Assembly: GCF_963576615.1 (NCBI RefSeq)
Contig: NC_088709.1
Coordinates: 20,477,243-20,541,242, forward strand
DNA: 64,000 nt
Direction of reading: 5' to 3'
Source: Watersipora subatra
Taxonomy: Eukaryota > Bryozoa > Gymnolaemata > Cheilostomatida > Watersiporidae
Part shown: positions 34,400-47,002 of the stretch, piece by piece
How positions within the stretch are numbered: the stretch's first letter is position 1
Layout: every line of letters begins with the position of its first letter
Notes under the pieces: model-generated
Databases searched by the model: none
What the model was told of the DNA's origin: nothing
What the model saw: the letters and a program-made list of their open reading frames with translations, nothing else
Made by a program: the position numbers and the translations under genes

Positions 34400-35628
34400 C
34401 ATTGAAACCTCTATTTGAATGCCACCTTTTAATTGAACGCCCCCTCTATTTGACCGCCTCTTTTCCTATTCATTGATCTCCATGAACAAATAACAAACTT
34501 TATAACCAATAGCAGGTGATCAGTCAAAAAGTGTCTACATAGTTGTGCTAATAATGGTTCAGTGATATTAGTAGCAATTAATTATTTTGTTGTATCTGTT
34601 CATATCCAAGTCCATTTTCCAACTTTGAATGTGTTTGTTATTTGTTAAACTTTTGAAATCAACAATGTAGACATCATTAATAACTGTATTAGGCTAGTAG
34701 TAGTTCTCTTTTGACAGGTACTTGATACTCCGACATACAATGTACATGTATGTGATAAACAGTTTACGTTTACGATGGTATAACTACTATAACTATCAGT
34801 ATAACTATAACTACTTCTAGACTAAAAGCTGTGGTTAGCATGCAGGTAGAAGTTTATCCTTTGTGTGAAATACAATGTTGAAAGTTTTTCTCTCCCCAAA
34901 CAATTGTTTGGACCCTGATACTAACTATTTTAGCAGTGCGGAAGAAGAGTGGAGGTCAAAAGACATTGTAGAAGGTATTGAAGCTATTGAAGCCATGATA
35001 GCCAGAAGATGTTTGTTCCATTGGATGCAACAATCAGATTGCAACTTGCAGAGCAATCGATGTAAATAATTTTTGTTTCAAAATTGTTAAATGTTGTTTG
35101 TGTTTGTATTATAGGAATGGTTTGTGTATGTAAATTGTTTTTTAAATATTTATCTGTAATACAGTCATACTTCGACTTACGAGCTTAATGCGTTCCAAGA
35201 CTGAGCTTGTATGTTAATTCGCTTGCATGTTGGTGCACATTATTTATATATATAACAGTTAAATATATATTGATTGGTTTCCATACTCTAAAAATGCAAA
35301 TAAAACACTCAAAACTAGATATTGTAACAAAAAGCACATGTTGTTTATTGTCCTAACACACCCCATGCTTTCAAAAAGCAACAAATTAAAAATAATGCAA
35401 AGAAATGGGATTAATTAAAATGTAAAATTAAATACATACAATAGCAGCTAACGCTAGCATTTGCCAGGGAGGGAGATATAAGTTATCTTTCATTACGACA
35501 GTTGAAATTGATAAATCTGGATTTTATCAATGTTTTAAAAGACAAACTTAGAAGCAAACCTAAAAGCAAACTTTCGTTTTTAACTTAACATAATTAAAAA
35601 GTTTTCGGCGTTCATAGTTTGAAGTTTT

Positions 35629-35922
35629 TCACTGGTTAGGTAATTGTTCCTTTGATTCGCTTCCACGACCAGCCAGCCATTTTAAGATAAACCTATCTAA
35701 TGACGTTTGCTTTTGTCGCCCTTTCAACATTTTGCAGTTAGGATGAACACAGGTGTCTTCACAAAGGGTTAATGCACGACCATTAGCCAACTTGTCCGAA
35801 CGTCTATTTTTATAGTTTTGATAGATAGCACCGGAGTGCGAGAGGAAATTAGCACCCCAAAAACTCTTGTGAGAAAAGTGAAAAAAGCGCATTTGTGCCG
35901 CAACATATGACATCGCAACCAA
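35629..35922 (-). pseudogene. Tigger-like transposase C-terminal remnant (tentative)
   Basis: The minus frame ends with 'KGRQKQTSLDRFILKWLAG'. The K-Q-(T/A)-(S/T)-L-D-x-F pattern is common at the C-terminus of Tigger/jerky-type transposases. It also has C/H residues (CEDTCVHPNC). No catalytic motif is present. The assignment rests on this tail and its position inside the TIRs. Confidence 0.4.
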
Positions 35923-36677
35923 AGTCGTATAGCTTCAGAGTCCTGCATCGAGAACCGGAAACAACAATGCTGTTTCCAAACAAAGCCGATCGACATACTG
36001 ATCTCTAATGGAATATTCTTACCTCGCTCTCAACATCTCATCCTTGCATTTATTTTATTTCTTTACAAAAAAAGTTGTAGTTACTTGTGGGAAATTTTGT
36101 CCTCTTTTAAATGGTGTATACAACAATCAATTTTAACGCAACGGCCAATGAGAGTAATATTTGTTGGTTAATGTTGCAGCCTTTCCATTATAACTTATAT
36201 AAAAATAGAGCTCTCATAAACGCTTCCGCTGGCCACGAAACTCTGTGAAACTATACGGCTCTGATCAAAACAAGGAAGTAGCTTTGTTGATATTTGGTAC
36301 TCTGTTTTCCAAGCTTCAGTTCATGATTGAGCAGTTGTTTATAGAAAAATGCATTCTCACTGGAGATTATGTAAATTTTGGGAGCTGTTCATCTTTTTTC
36401 TCAACACCAAGAACAAAAAATAACTCGGTTTTTGTATGTTTTTGTGTGTACAATTGAATGGAGTGAACTTATTCTCTCACTTTGGGTGGTAAGCTATAAA
36501 AACCCCTTTGGCTTAGCTGATCTAATAAAGATTTATTTACAGTGATAAATAGCACTGCTGGTATACAACTGGTACAGAATTTTTACACATCTACATTTCA
36601 CCATAAGACTTGAAACAGATCAGTTGTAATAGTAAGTAACAATATCAAACCAATAATTCTTGATCAAATCAAGTTAC

Positions 36678-39604
36678 CTGTGACCTACATAGACAATTCT
36701 TGGCACAAATGCAGGCATCAATTCGTCAAGAGGCTCAGTTTTATCATTAAGCTGTATCAATAAATATAAATAGGACAATTGGCCAGGCTGTGCCTTTACA
36801 TCCTTTTACAAATCCCAAAAGCGTCGTAATCCTTACTATTGCTACAGCATAAATTAGTAGAGTTTGACTAACAATGTCTGGTGTTAACCATTAAAAAGAC
36901 TCATGTTTGTGCTTCATCCAGGAATCATGTCCGCTTTATAATGTGGTGGACTAGGTGATAAAATGTGAGATTAAGTTTGAAAACACTTACAATGTATATC
37001 CAGAACGTTCATTGTATTCTTTCAATAAGTTTTAATATATAATAACCTTATTTGGAAATACTCAGTAAGATGTTATTCAGACTGTACGAGGATGAAGTCT
37101 CACACCTAACACACCTGAAATAAAACAACAAAATAATGCAAAGGGGTGAGCTTCCATGTCATATATGGGAGATGCTGGAACATTTTCTGATTTAGTAATG
37201 GTATCTTCTTGAGCCACTGGCAACTGATCACCATTCAGTGTGTCAAAAGACTTACTACAATAATAACAAAAGAAAGTGTTACTAACAGAAAGTATCTAAA
37301 AGTGTTAACTAACAAATGAGGCTTGAGATGTACTCACATGCATCTAATCAACAATAATGAAAAGTAATTTCAAAAACTGATCAATAAAATTGATTGAATG
37401 ATAAAAGATTTAAGGAGATGGTTTTTTAGATTTATAATATTTTACACCTATGTTCCATTCAAACATGTGGATCGGACAGCTGTGAATAAAATGCATGGCC
37501 TGCTGACATTCTCACAGAGCTTTGGACGTGTAAACAAAAAACCATTATCATTCATAAGACATCATCATTTATAAATTTTGGTGTGTACAGTTAATTAAAA
37601 GCGCAAGTCACAGCCATAGACTATAATTCTATACCTATAAACATACCGGTATCATTTCTTGGAATGAGTTTTGCCTAACAAAATGGTTCTTTCCACACAG
37701 CACGGTAAACTATGTGGGGCAGGATGGTTCTTCTTGGTTTTTTTCCTATAGGCATGTTCAGCAGCCTTCCTACAGAAACCTCCATGTTGGCTCGTTGTTG
37801 TGCCGAGTGGCCTTTTTTTTCTGCCACTGCTGAAGGTCGCACTCCAATTTTAGTCATGTAATTATTATGATATTTGTTTTTTTTTATGTGAAATATGCTT
37901 TGCGTTATGTCTTACATGGTATAAATCTGATGATACCTCGATTAATCACAAAAATTTATCCAGAATATCTGATGAGGAGTGTCTGACACCAGCCAAACTA
38001 TTAGTCCCAAAACCGCTAGAGTGTGGGCCCAATAGTTAGGCATGTATCAAACAGCTATCAATACTGAATACCATGTGAGGCATGCTTGTACATTAATGTA
38101 TAACTGACTGACTTGTTACCTAAACTGTGGTAATACTACACCCTGCCAATTCACCCTAAAATTCACCTCTTTTGCGTAAAACTATCCTTCTCCTAAAGAC
38201 AATGGTGAGTTCAGGAGAGTGATTTTCTGACTCTCTGTAAGGGCCTTCCACCGTTCAATGAAGGTCTCAAAGGCCGGACCATACATAGCCGCCTCATAGT
38301 AGTTTGAGTTTATCCGACATGTCCTTGTGGAATGCATCAATAGCTGCTTGCCTTAAAAAAAACTCAATAATATGTACATGATGTGCATATTATAAACAGT
38401 AATATCTCCCAGTGTTATTTAATCTTGTCTTTTAACTATTGAATCATCATTGTTCAAACAGAGTATGTACTGCGGCATGAATCATAAAATGTACTATCAT
38501 TTGAGAAGCAAAAATCATTACTGAATAAACTGAGCAGGAGAGTAAACACACCATTGGAGTAATGAAGCAAGAAGCAGAAGGTGGTATGTTTGTTGAACAG
38601 AGAACATAGGACAAGGGGCTTCTGACTTGATTTTATCAAATCAATCACCACAGTTGCAAATAATAGCCATCAGGCATGTTATGCCATGATGATTGCTGAC
38701 ATGTCATAACCAGCATGTGTGACAAAATAGCTTATAAATGAAAAACATGTATAAATATGATGATCATGTGCCTTGTCTCGGAACCTACCATTTCTGGGGC
38801 TGTAGTTCAGAAACCTTTGGGATCAGTTCCCCTTCTGAATAACTGTTCTCGCTAGAATGATAAAAACAAAACAATTGTTCACAAAATGTAACATATCAAA
38901 CCACCTATAATGAATTTTAGTGTTTGAGTAATCATACCCACATATGACCAAACTGTATATTGTATAACACAAGTAGGTTCTAGTTGAAAAAGATTATTTA
39001 TACTTTCGTACTGCAAGTGGTTCGAATGAATTCTTGGTCTAAAAAAATTCCAATCTTTAGTAATAGTAAGCTTTATGGCTGGCTTTTGTTAGTCATACAT
39101 GACCACTCCATTTTACGAAGCATTGATGGTTAATACTAGGCCAGTACCTTTTAACAATCTCTTCATATTCAAGATGTTCTTCTACTTCTCCTTCTGTATT
39201 AATCGTTTTATTATCTATAAAAGTATTGTGGTGGAGCGGCTCCAACCAGCCTTTCTGTGCTTTCTGACCTGTAAAATAGTTTAGGATGTTTTATGAGAGT
39301 TCACTGTGAATAGTCAAACTTTACATATAACAAGGCTAAGCAAACTAGTTGACTTCTTATCATTTTAAACAGTAATAAGTACCATGGTATTACCTGTTGA
39401 AAGCCAAAACTAATCTTTCCATTGGTGCTGGAGTGGCTTGTAGTGGTGTTCATTTGTTCCACGTTCAAATGCACTCACCATCACAGCCCACAGGTGCTTA
39501 CAGAGGTTTCCTGTGTTGCCATAAGTGTAGCTACACAAACCTAGGTAAACTTGGACAAGTCTTTTGGTCTTTCCTATGACAACCTCATACTGGTCACCCA
39601 CCTT
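36678..39604 (-). pseudogene. SWIM-finger gene, multi-exon, transposon-associated
   Basis: Proposed exons on the minus strand: 39,604-39,394 (SWIM-like finger: CSY...GNTGNLCKHLWAV), 39,268-39,148 (EGEVEEHLEYEEIVK), 38,851-38,789 (SEGELIPKVSEL), 38,351-38,182 (AIDAFHKDM; YEAAMYGPAFETFIERW), ~37,860-37,676 (KIGVRPSAVAEKK, then a basic stretch), 37,254-~37,140 and 36,751-36,678. AG/GT borders and phases agree for the first four. Defects: an in-frame TAG late in the SWIM exon, a +/-1 shift in the fourth, and the second SWIM cysteine replaced by Tyr. Known: metazoan proteins with this SWIM plus 'IxVxPxxVARR' tail are widespread and linked to transposons, often the MULE group. The catalytic part was not found. 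Confidence 0.55.
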
Positions 39605-39639
39605 CTGCAAAGAACAAGTAAGTTATATATACATAAAAC

Positions 39640-40170
39640 ACCGTAAGGTCAGTATTGCAGAACTTACTATACTTGAGGAACGCTTAATGGGAATATCTGG
39701 ACTTGAAAATTGCACTCAAGTTATCCTGAGAGGCTTCAATTGTGATCTACTGCCCACTGCCTTAGACCAAAGCAGGAGAAAAAAAATATGTTGGAACTTT
39801 TAGAATGACTAAATTTAAGACAAAATATCACAAGCCCTATGAGGATAACCCTCACTGGAAAAACTCTCTTGACACCATCATCACACGTAAGAACCTGCCC
39901 CCACTGAAGGCAGATGTTATCCCAAACAGCACCAGAATCACGACATAGTTTTCATAGAGATAAACCTATCCCTGCATTGTTAGCCTCATGAAGTTCAGTA
40001 GCTTTCTGCTCCACGAAAAACTTCAACCAAGATAATTTCTTGAAATGATCTCTATCTAAACAATAGGACTGCATGCCTTCAAAAAATCCAACGCAAGAAA
40101 TCTCCCATGTAACTCAACTTACCCTACTCTAAAATTACGTCCAATAACAGAAATTGAACTACTCCACCTC
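39640..40170 (+). pseudogene. Possible LINE endonuclease remnant
   Basis: Plus-strand text 'LRGFNCDLLPTALDQSRRK' resembles the GDFN-containing block of APE endonucleases, with the catalytic Asp changed. It is followed by fragments in other frames (HWKNSLDTIITRKNLPPLKA, DVIPNST). Many stops are present. A weak resemblance only. Confidence 0.3.
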
Positions 40171-40975
40171 ATGTACCACTTGCTACTCTTATGCTTTATT
40201 ATTGCTGATGAAGTTGCAGGTCGTTTCCTTCTTTGTTCTGATTCAAGCTTGCTGAAAGAATCTCTTCTCCAAGATGGGGAAGGTGGAAGTTTAGTGTGCG
40301 AGTTAAGAACGTGTGGTTTAGAGCGCGATAACGAGCGTGCTTGGCAGGTAAACCCAACAACCCATTATTCCTACATTTCGCGCGCGTTCTCATTTGGGGT
40401 GCTAATTTCCTCTCTCCACCGGGGTGAAATTTATAAACAATAGACTTCGGCATCCAATCACAGGGCATTGTCAATTTCAATGTCATTTGTTAGCCTAACA
40501 ACAAACGACCCGATTTCATGGGCTGTAGGGCAAAAAGTCTGACATCACTGTTACTACTGATAATCAATCATATGATAACATAATATATAATAATATGTGG
40601 ATTAATCAGTAAACATGATCAAACATTTAATTTACAATATTGCATTTTAGTATAACTTGATACAAAAAATCAACACCACTTTTCATTATTTCAGTTATAT
40701 TATTCTTTCTGTCACTTTTTATTTCACAACACCAAAGGAATGAAGAGTAATTAAATCACTTGCCACCAGTAACAAACTCAAAATATGACTGTTATCGGTT
40801 TAACAAAAAGCGGTTCAAACATCATTTATGCCAAAGTCTGTTGTTTGTAAATTTCACCTAGCACCGGCCTTTTTACATAGCATCGTTTCAGTACGCTGTC
40901 ATCGGCCAATCGTTTATTTATCATCCATTCCCTGAGCAGTCTCTCCATTAGCAGTCGTGAAGATCGCTATGACGT

Positions 40976-41296
40976 TTATAAACTATGGTTCGTCCTTTTT
41001 CGAACTAAATGCCCTAAATATAATCCTTGTTTGATATTTGTGGATGTATTTCTATCAGATTGCTGAGTTAGCTCAATCACGCATACACATTTCGCATATT
41101 TTTTATTAATTTTCCGTTTAATATCAACTGTTATCATTCGCTGTTTCTTTGCATTATGTTTCATTTTAATGGCAAACTTTCGGTGAACCCACAGTACTTT
41201 TAATTCACATAATTCTGCACTGAATAGCGTGCACAAAAAAACGGTACAAAAGTATAACCTGAGCAGCTGAAAAATACAGAGTGATGCTGTTCTCAT
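40976..41296 (-). pseudogene. Tigger/pogo transposase N-terminus (CENP-B-like HTH)
   Basis: After ~45 residues of leader the frame reads KMKHNAKKQRMITVDIKRKI, then 'CVCVIELTQQSDRNTSTNIK'. Its spacing of basic and hydrophobic positions matches the CENP-B N-terminal helix-turn-helix of pogo/Tigger transposases, which binds the element's ends. It lies just inside the right TIR, the expected place for the 5' end of a minus-strand transposase. Confidence 0.6.
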
Positions 41297-42125
41297 AAAA
41301 CATCTCCGGCATACTTGACAACTGACTCACGTGCTCGTATCTCAAACATGTTAAAGTCGTCAAAAGTGGTCAAACATGGTCAAAATGTTAGTGCTAACAC
41401 TTGCTTAAAAGCTGGCGCGTATCTCAAGTTTTTCGTATGTTGGAGCACTCGTAAGTTGAAGTATTACTGTGTATGACATATTATCATCATAAAACATTAA
41501 TATTTGCAGATGAATAGCATATTATTTCATAGCATCTTTGCAGTTATCTTAACATTGCTTGCTATGGATCGTCGCTCGTAATTCCTATTCTACCGTATAT
41601 AAAAAGCCAGTCTTTGTTGCAAACTGAGGCAAACATATTAATAAGTGCAATAAACATTTATGCAACATCGTTAAAAATAGCTATAAAATGGAAATATCCC
41701 TCAAATTTAAAATGAAATAAAAAAAATTGAACACATTAACAAATTGCGAAGTGGGGCACTGGACCACAGGCTAACATATCATTGTGTGTTAATTGCAAGC
41801 AAGAGATATCCATTGGTAGAGATATTTCTCATCTTGCCAATGCATATTTATTTGAAGTTATTTGACAAGTTAACAGATTTATTGCATCATAAAGGATTAA
41901 CGTAGCTTCGACCGAAGGGAGTGCAAAAGTAGGCGACATTCGCTTCACTCGTAAAAAAGGTTAAATTAATCTTCTCAAAATTCTGACAAGTTGTTTGAAA
42001 AAATACAGCCGTTTAAAAAAATACAACGCTAGATCTATTTGAGCGCCACTGCCATTTGACCCTTCCCTCATTTGACCACCACCTCTGTTTGACTGCCACC
42101 TCAATTTGACCGCCATTAGGATACT

Positions 42126-43379
42126 GGGTCTGAGGCTAATAACTTTGGCCAGTTGGTTATGACTCATGCTCTTAGACGAGCTCAAGTTTTACATATATTA
42201 AAGTATACAATAGTAAGCATTTTACAGTAGGAGAAAACATACTGGTCGCGGTGGCAAGACATCTACTGTAATAGTTGCAACATAACTCAACTGTGGTAAG
42301 GAATTAGCAGGTTTGCAAAAGAGTTATGGTATTATTTAAAAGGAGGTATGAGTCGTCCCCCATAAACAGTAATAATTTGGGATGATAAGTGATGAACTCG
42401 ATATTGAACAGCAACAAACAATTTAAATTTTGATAAACATAATCAAGATCAAAAAAATTCCAAAAACAACTCGTCTGCAACAGTTTAGAAGTCTTTATCT
42501 AAATAAAAACAACATAAACATTTATAGTGCTTGTGAGTTTATGAATATCGGTAAATAGCTTATGTGTATAGTGAAAGTTACTTTGAATTTTGTTTTAGTG
42601 CTTTTTATTTTCAAACATTTTGTGCACTGTGTGTATAATAGTTCAGAGAGGTTTTTGTTGTCGAGGTTTCTACAGCGCCCGCTTTCACTTCCATTTGTTG
42701 TTCTACCTCACTAACCCTAAAGGCTCTCAAATAAGATAACCGAGACTATCACTAGATGGACTTTGACTTCTCCAAACTTGGTCTTGTGAATAACTGAATC
42801 TTTTTGATGAGATAAATAAGCGAGTCAGACCAAAGTTAAACATCAAGAAGAATTGAAATTTAGTGATTTGGAGGTCTGATTGATGCTGATATTACTCACT
42901 TCTCATGATATTGATATTGCCCGTTCAATCTATGCATTTCTGACATTCCATCTATGGTTTGGCTTTAAAGAAGATAATTGCAGGACTTTTTGTTTTAGGA
43001 AAATCTTTGTGTTTCTCAATAGGTGATGGTGACAGTTTTGGCATATCATTGTAAGGATGATCAAAGTAAGCTTTATCACGTCCTGGAACAACATTTCAAC
43101 TTATCCAGCCCATATTCTTATTGATTACTTTGTTATTTAAAAACCTGTCTGTTGAATGGCAATGGTGATCATGGCCATATCACTCGAATAAATTTCTCCA
43201 TGTCTTTGTGAGTCAAGTCAATCCTAGCTACACTTTTATTTGTTTTATGGTCTTATCAGGGTGTCAATGGCTTTCACAATAAGAGAAACAGAATGATGTG
43301 TTCAAACCAACTTTTAGACAGAGTCTCCTTATTTCCCCAGCACTTTAGATTTTAAAGGTTTCCTTGTTTCTATACTCTT
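42126..43379. other. No gene seen
   Basis: AT-rich sequence after the last X copy. No open frame with protein-like composition and no repeat shared with other parts of the window. Confidence 0.4.
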
Positions 43380-44190
43380 CACTCAAACTATGTTCTTTTT
43401 AGCCATGTCTTCAATAAACGTATTCTCCTTAGTCATGTTCTAAAAAGTACATTCTTTTTTTCCATATTCATGTTCTCTATATCCATATTCTTTAAAGCCG
43501 TTTACTCTACGACTTTACTATTGATAGCCATGTCTTCTAAAACATCTATAGCATTCTCATCTATTTCACTAATGTCACGACGATCCAAACATGGCTATCA
43601 GATCCGTTTTCTCTATAAAAATGTTTTTTATATTCATGTTTTTGATATAAATATCTTTTTATTTTCTCAGTTACTATGATGTATAAAATATTGGCTCTGT
43701 AAGCAATGTTTTAACCATGTTCACTATAACAGTGTTCTCTACAATCATGTTCACAGTAGCCCCATAACCACAACCTTCATGTTTCTGTCTTTTATCCAAC
43801 CAGTCAAAAAACAAGGTACAGTTGAGATTATTAGTCAGCTGATTCTACTGACAGTCTTTTTCCCATCAATTATTTTGATGGAATTATTAAACTTTAACAA
43901 TTTGATTGACACCCGTTATGTTTTTCATGTCTGCTCTTGGTGTCCACTGAAACCACGTCCTATAGGACCATGGTCTCTATATTGATAGAGCTATGTTTGC
44001 TGTGATCATCTTTTCAATAGCCGTGGCATGTATAGACATGTTTTCCATGTATAACCATGTTCAACGTGGTCATGTATTTTCATATCCGTTTTCTATATAA
44101 GCATGCCTTTAACCTTATTATCTACAAACATATTAAGTATAGCCAAGTTCTTTACAGCCAGTATTCCTATAATCATGGTCTATTTGGCAA
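43380..44190. repeat. Degenerate CCATGTTCTCTATAG-type minisatellite
   Basis: The motif 'ccatgtt(c/t)tctata(g)' recurs at irregular ~15-40 bp spacing, with examples near 43,405, 43,470, 43,530, 43,715, 43,745 and 44,040-44,060. It is an eroded tandem array. Frames over it are by-products. Confidence 0.5.
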
Positions 44191-44254
44191 TAATTATTCA
44201 TAATGCAGTTCACCATGAAGTTAGCTAACCCCCAATGTCTCACTAATTGAAGTT

Positions 44255-44375
44255 CGCTTTGTAAAAAATATCTTATGAAGAGAGTTGTCTGCTTTGTTCA
44301 ACTTTGAGTTGGCCCCTCTCCAAAAGTAAGCTCCACCTAGCAGTCATAATAATCCAAACAATCACAAATGGCTAT
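44255..44375. repeat. Dispersed repeat (partner at 59,030-59,160)
   Basis: It shares 'gttgtctgctttgtt', 'aataagctcc' type sequence and 'gatccaaacaatcacac' with 59,030-59,160 in the same orientation. Short, possibly SINE- or MITE-derived. Confidence 0.5.
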
Positions 44376-46004
44376 AATCGTAGCTATCTATACAAACGAT
44401 TATTCAACGCTATAGTATAAAATCATTTCTTCACTGACCCAACAAATCTGTCTTGATTATGATTAGGGCTTAGTTACTGTATAAGCAATTTCATTAATCG
44501 CTGCATACCATCTACCATATACATATATAACTCTAGTAAATAGTTACATTTAAAAGCATGTAATAAAAAATTGGCGGGCCATATACCTAAAAACTTCTGT
44601 CATGGTCGCAAGCTACAAGTCAGACTATTTCGGAACTCAGTGATACAACTTTACCAATTACTAGTTATTAACTCATCAGCTATGTAAAATTACCAGGCAG
44701 ACAAACTCTGTAGATGAAAACAGTAACCTGTTTGAGCGAAGAGGGATCAGCATAAACTATAACAAATAAATCAACATTCATGTTTAAAACAAGATTTGTC
44801 TGCTCTTAATATACAAAATATGATAACTATATTATTTAGGCAAATGGACTTTTAACTTTCAAAACCAGTGGATAGGACTTTCAAAGGGCAGTGGATAATC
44901 AAACCCAGAGATATCGCCTGTAGAATATTTATGTTGTTCAATTTAATATTATGTAACATATAGAGTAATATATAATAAGTATTGCTGTTTGTCAGCACTA
45001 TACTTAGTTACATATTAGATGCTTTCTATAGATTTAATAAAAATGGATGTTTTTTCAGAGTCAGTGGTACAAATAAGAATTGTGTTATGCTGTAGACTTC
45101 TAAAGAGAAGTAAAGTTTTTATTACGAATTGTTTACTAAAGCAGTTTAATTTTTTTTCTTTAAAGATTAACGATGTGTTACGTTAATTACTAAACTCTAC
45201 ATATTATCAACTGAATATGTGTTGATGAATGATCTGCCACATAAGAAAAATAAATGATAAAAAATATTATGATATACTATATCCAAAACATTATATTAAG
45301 AGTTATTTAAACCATAAAGTGATCTTTAAGAAATAATAAAATGTAACTTAAAAAATGCAATCATTTTTTTTACGGTTCTATTTTGTCTAAGGTAGCACTC
45401 CTTACTGATTTTCTTATATAACCAATAAATTTTTTGAACTGGCAAGTGGTTCCTTTTGCCAGGCAAAGGAAATATTATCTATATCAAATGCCAATCAACT
45501 GTCCAATCAGTTATTTGAACTTTTGTATGATCTGTTATATACACTATTCATAATTCTGACACCAGTTGTGTTCTCCTGCATGTTTGTATAGTTATTTCTC
45601 AGTAGCTGTCTTGCTTTGCTTGAGCACCAATGTTGGTTCCTCTGTCGCATGGGTGTTAGCCACTGTTTTATTACCAGTATATAGCCACTTTCGGCATCAA
45701 TTTTGAATGTTATATGTGAACTCCAATGTCGTTACCGTATTAGTAATAGGTCGGCCCATCTCAGGCTAGGGCACATAGTGTATTCACCATTAGGAATGCT
45801 TCCTTTGGCATAAAACGAATGAAAAAAATTGTTCAAACAGTTCATAGTATAATAGATATACATATCACTTCAAAATGTGTGATAGAAATGTGTCCTCAGA
45901 AACGTGTAAGGACTATCATAGTACTCAGCTAAATGGCCTTATCTCCTCGTGGTAGAAAGGGTTATACAAGTTCACCCATCTGGCCTCTCTGTTCTGCTTA
46001 TAAT
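44376..46004. other. No gene seen
   Basis: Very AT-rich, with runs of A and T between 44,800 and 45,450. No open frame of note. Confidence 0.4.
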
Positions 46005-46205
46005 TTAAACATATTCAGAAGCTCCTGATATACAAGTGATTAGAGAATAATAACTTCCAAATGGCTTCTTGTCAGCATTTTTCAAATTTTGTACAGTTGC
46101 TAACTGCATACACATATCGCAACCGATCAGCTGTGGAGGAGCGTCTCGCCTCATTTTTCTGGGAAGCCCATGATGTTTGAATAACTCGACCAATTTTTTG
46201 ACCAT
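46005..46205 (-). pseudogene. Retrotransposon integrase fragment
   Basis: The minus-strand translation 'KKLVELFKHHGLPRKMRRDA' resembles the 'F-x-x-x-G-x-P-x-x-(I/L)-x-(S/T)-D' block before the second catalytic Asp of Gypsy-type integrases. The rest does not match. A short isolated fragment. Confidence 0.4.
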
Positions 46206-46422
46206 GGAAAATACAAACGTGTCTGTATATCTTCTGGTTTTAGTTTTAAATTTTTAGAGAAATTCTGGAGTATGTATTTTGCTCCATTCTTTCTGATTTT
46301 CAGAATGTCATATTTTAAAAATATTAATCTGGCTATGAAAAAATATTAAAGCTTATTTTTCAAAAGCTCTGCGTACTGATCATGGCCGTATTGTCCAAAG
46401 AAAAATTGGTCCGGAGACTGTC

Positions 46423-46440
46423 AGTTAGTAGTTGCTAAAG
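46423..46440. repeat. LINE target-site duplication, left
   Basis: AGTTAGTAGTTGCTAAAG; its partner at 50,203-50,220 differs at one base. The uninterrupted sequence exists in hAT copy 1 near 24,880. Confidence 0.8.
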
Positions 46441-46750
46441 GTCAGGTCAGGTGCTAGCCTGCTACTGGTAACCATGTAACCCAGTACTACCTGTGCCACG
46501 GGTCGGGTCGCCGGCGACTAAACCGGCAACCCCTCCCTTTCTTTGAAGGGAGGATTTGGAGGGAACTAAAAACAACATCCACCCAACATTCGGGCTTGTA
46601 CTATCCCGACAGCAAAAACACCAGTTGGAAAGGGCGAAAGAATCTCTTGCAGATCAACGGCCGCGTACTGCAACTTGTCATACTCTTAATTGTCTAGGTC
46701 TTCTTGCCATTGGATCAGAGTATGACTAGCCAAGTTAGTGGAACTCTGCA

Positions 46751-47002
46751 GTGCATCAGAAGAACCACTTAAATCCACTCACAGCTTTCTGCTTGCACCA
46801 AACCAACCAACCAAGCCCTGCGGCGATTGGAAGGTGGCAACGGGGACAGGGTAGTGAAACCTGGGAGTCCTCAGCTCCCAACCAGCACGCAGGCGGTGGA
46901 AGTTTATCAGTCGCTCGTCTCTTGAATGGAACAGGAGAGATGTTCGGTAGTTGCTTTCACGACTGAGCAGCCCTTTTTAGGGACCGCCCTGCTCACCTCA
47001 AT
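46751..47002 (+). other. LINE 5' region, open but unassigned
   Basis: It is in the same frame as the endonuclease except for one TGA near 46,964. The translation is Gln/Gly/Ser-rich (SPAAIGRWQRGQGSE, NQHAGGGSLSVARLL) and has no zinc knuckle or RRM. It could be the N-terminal extension of the ORF or a 5' UTR. Confidence 0.35.

Larger units (their letters stand above)
35838..40418. mobile_element. Possible inner element bounded by inverted GAGAGGAAATTAGCACCCC
   Basis: The 19 bp motif (read in the complementary sense at the right side, near 40,396-40,418) occurs once at each side of the SWIM gene. It may be the terminal part of a second transposon nested in the Tigger-like element. A target duplication could not be defined, so the limits are approximate. 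Confidence 0.4.
35162..41469 (-). mobile_element. Tigger/pogo-like DNA transposon, 6.3 kb, with inner sequence
   Basis: The inverted ends are CAGTCATACTTCGACTTAC at the left and, on the other strand, CAGTAATACTTCAACTTAC at the right. TA stands at the left border and TG at the right. Coding remnants at both ends on the minus strand fit a pogo/Tigger transposase N-terminus and C-terminus. Between them lie a multi-exon SWIM gene and other non-Tigger DNA, so the DDE core is lost or displaced. Confidence 0.7.
34400..42125. mobile_element. X-related repeat, copy 4, interrupted by Tigger-like element
   Basis: The left part is 34,400-35,161 ('gaaacctctatttgaatgcc') and the right part is 41,470-42,125, matching the X interior at 12,040-12,480 and ending in repeated 'tttgaccgccac' motifs. 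Removing the 6.3 kb insert leaves ~1.4 kb. Confidence 0.65.

Noticed and set aside
43470..43985. Hydrophobic small frames
   Set aside because: They arise from the degenerate minisatellite and T-rich sequence.
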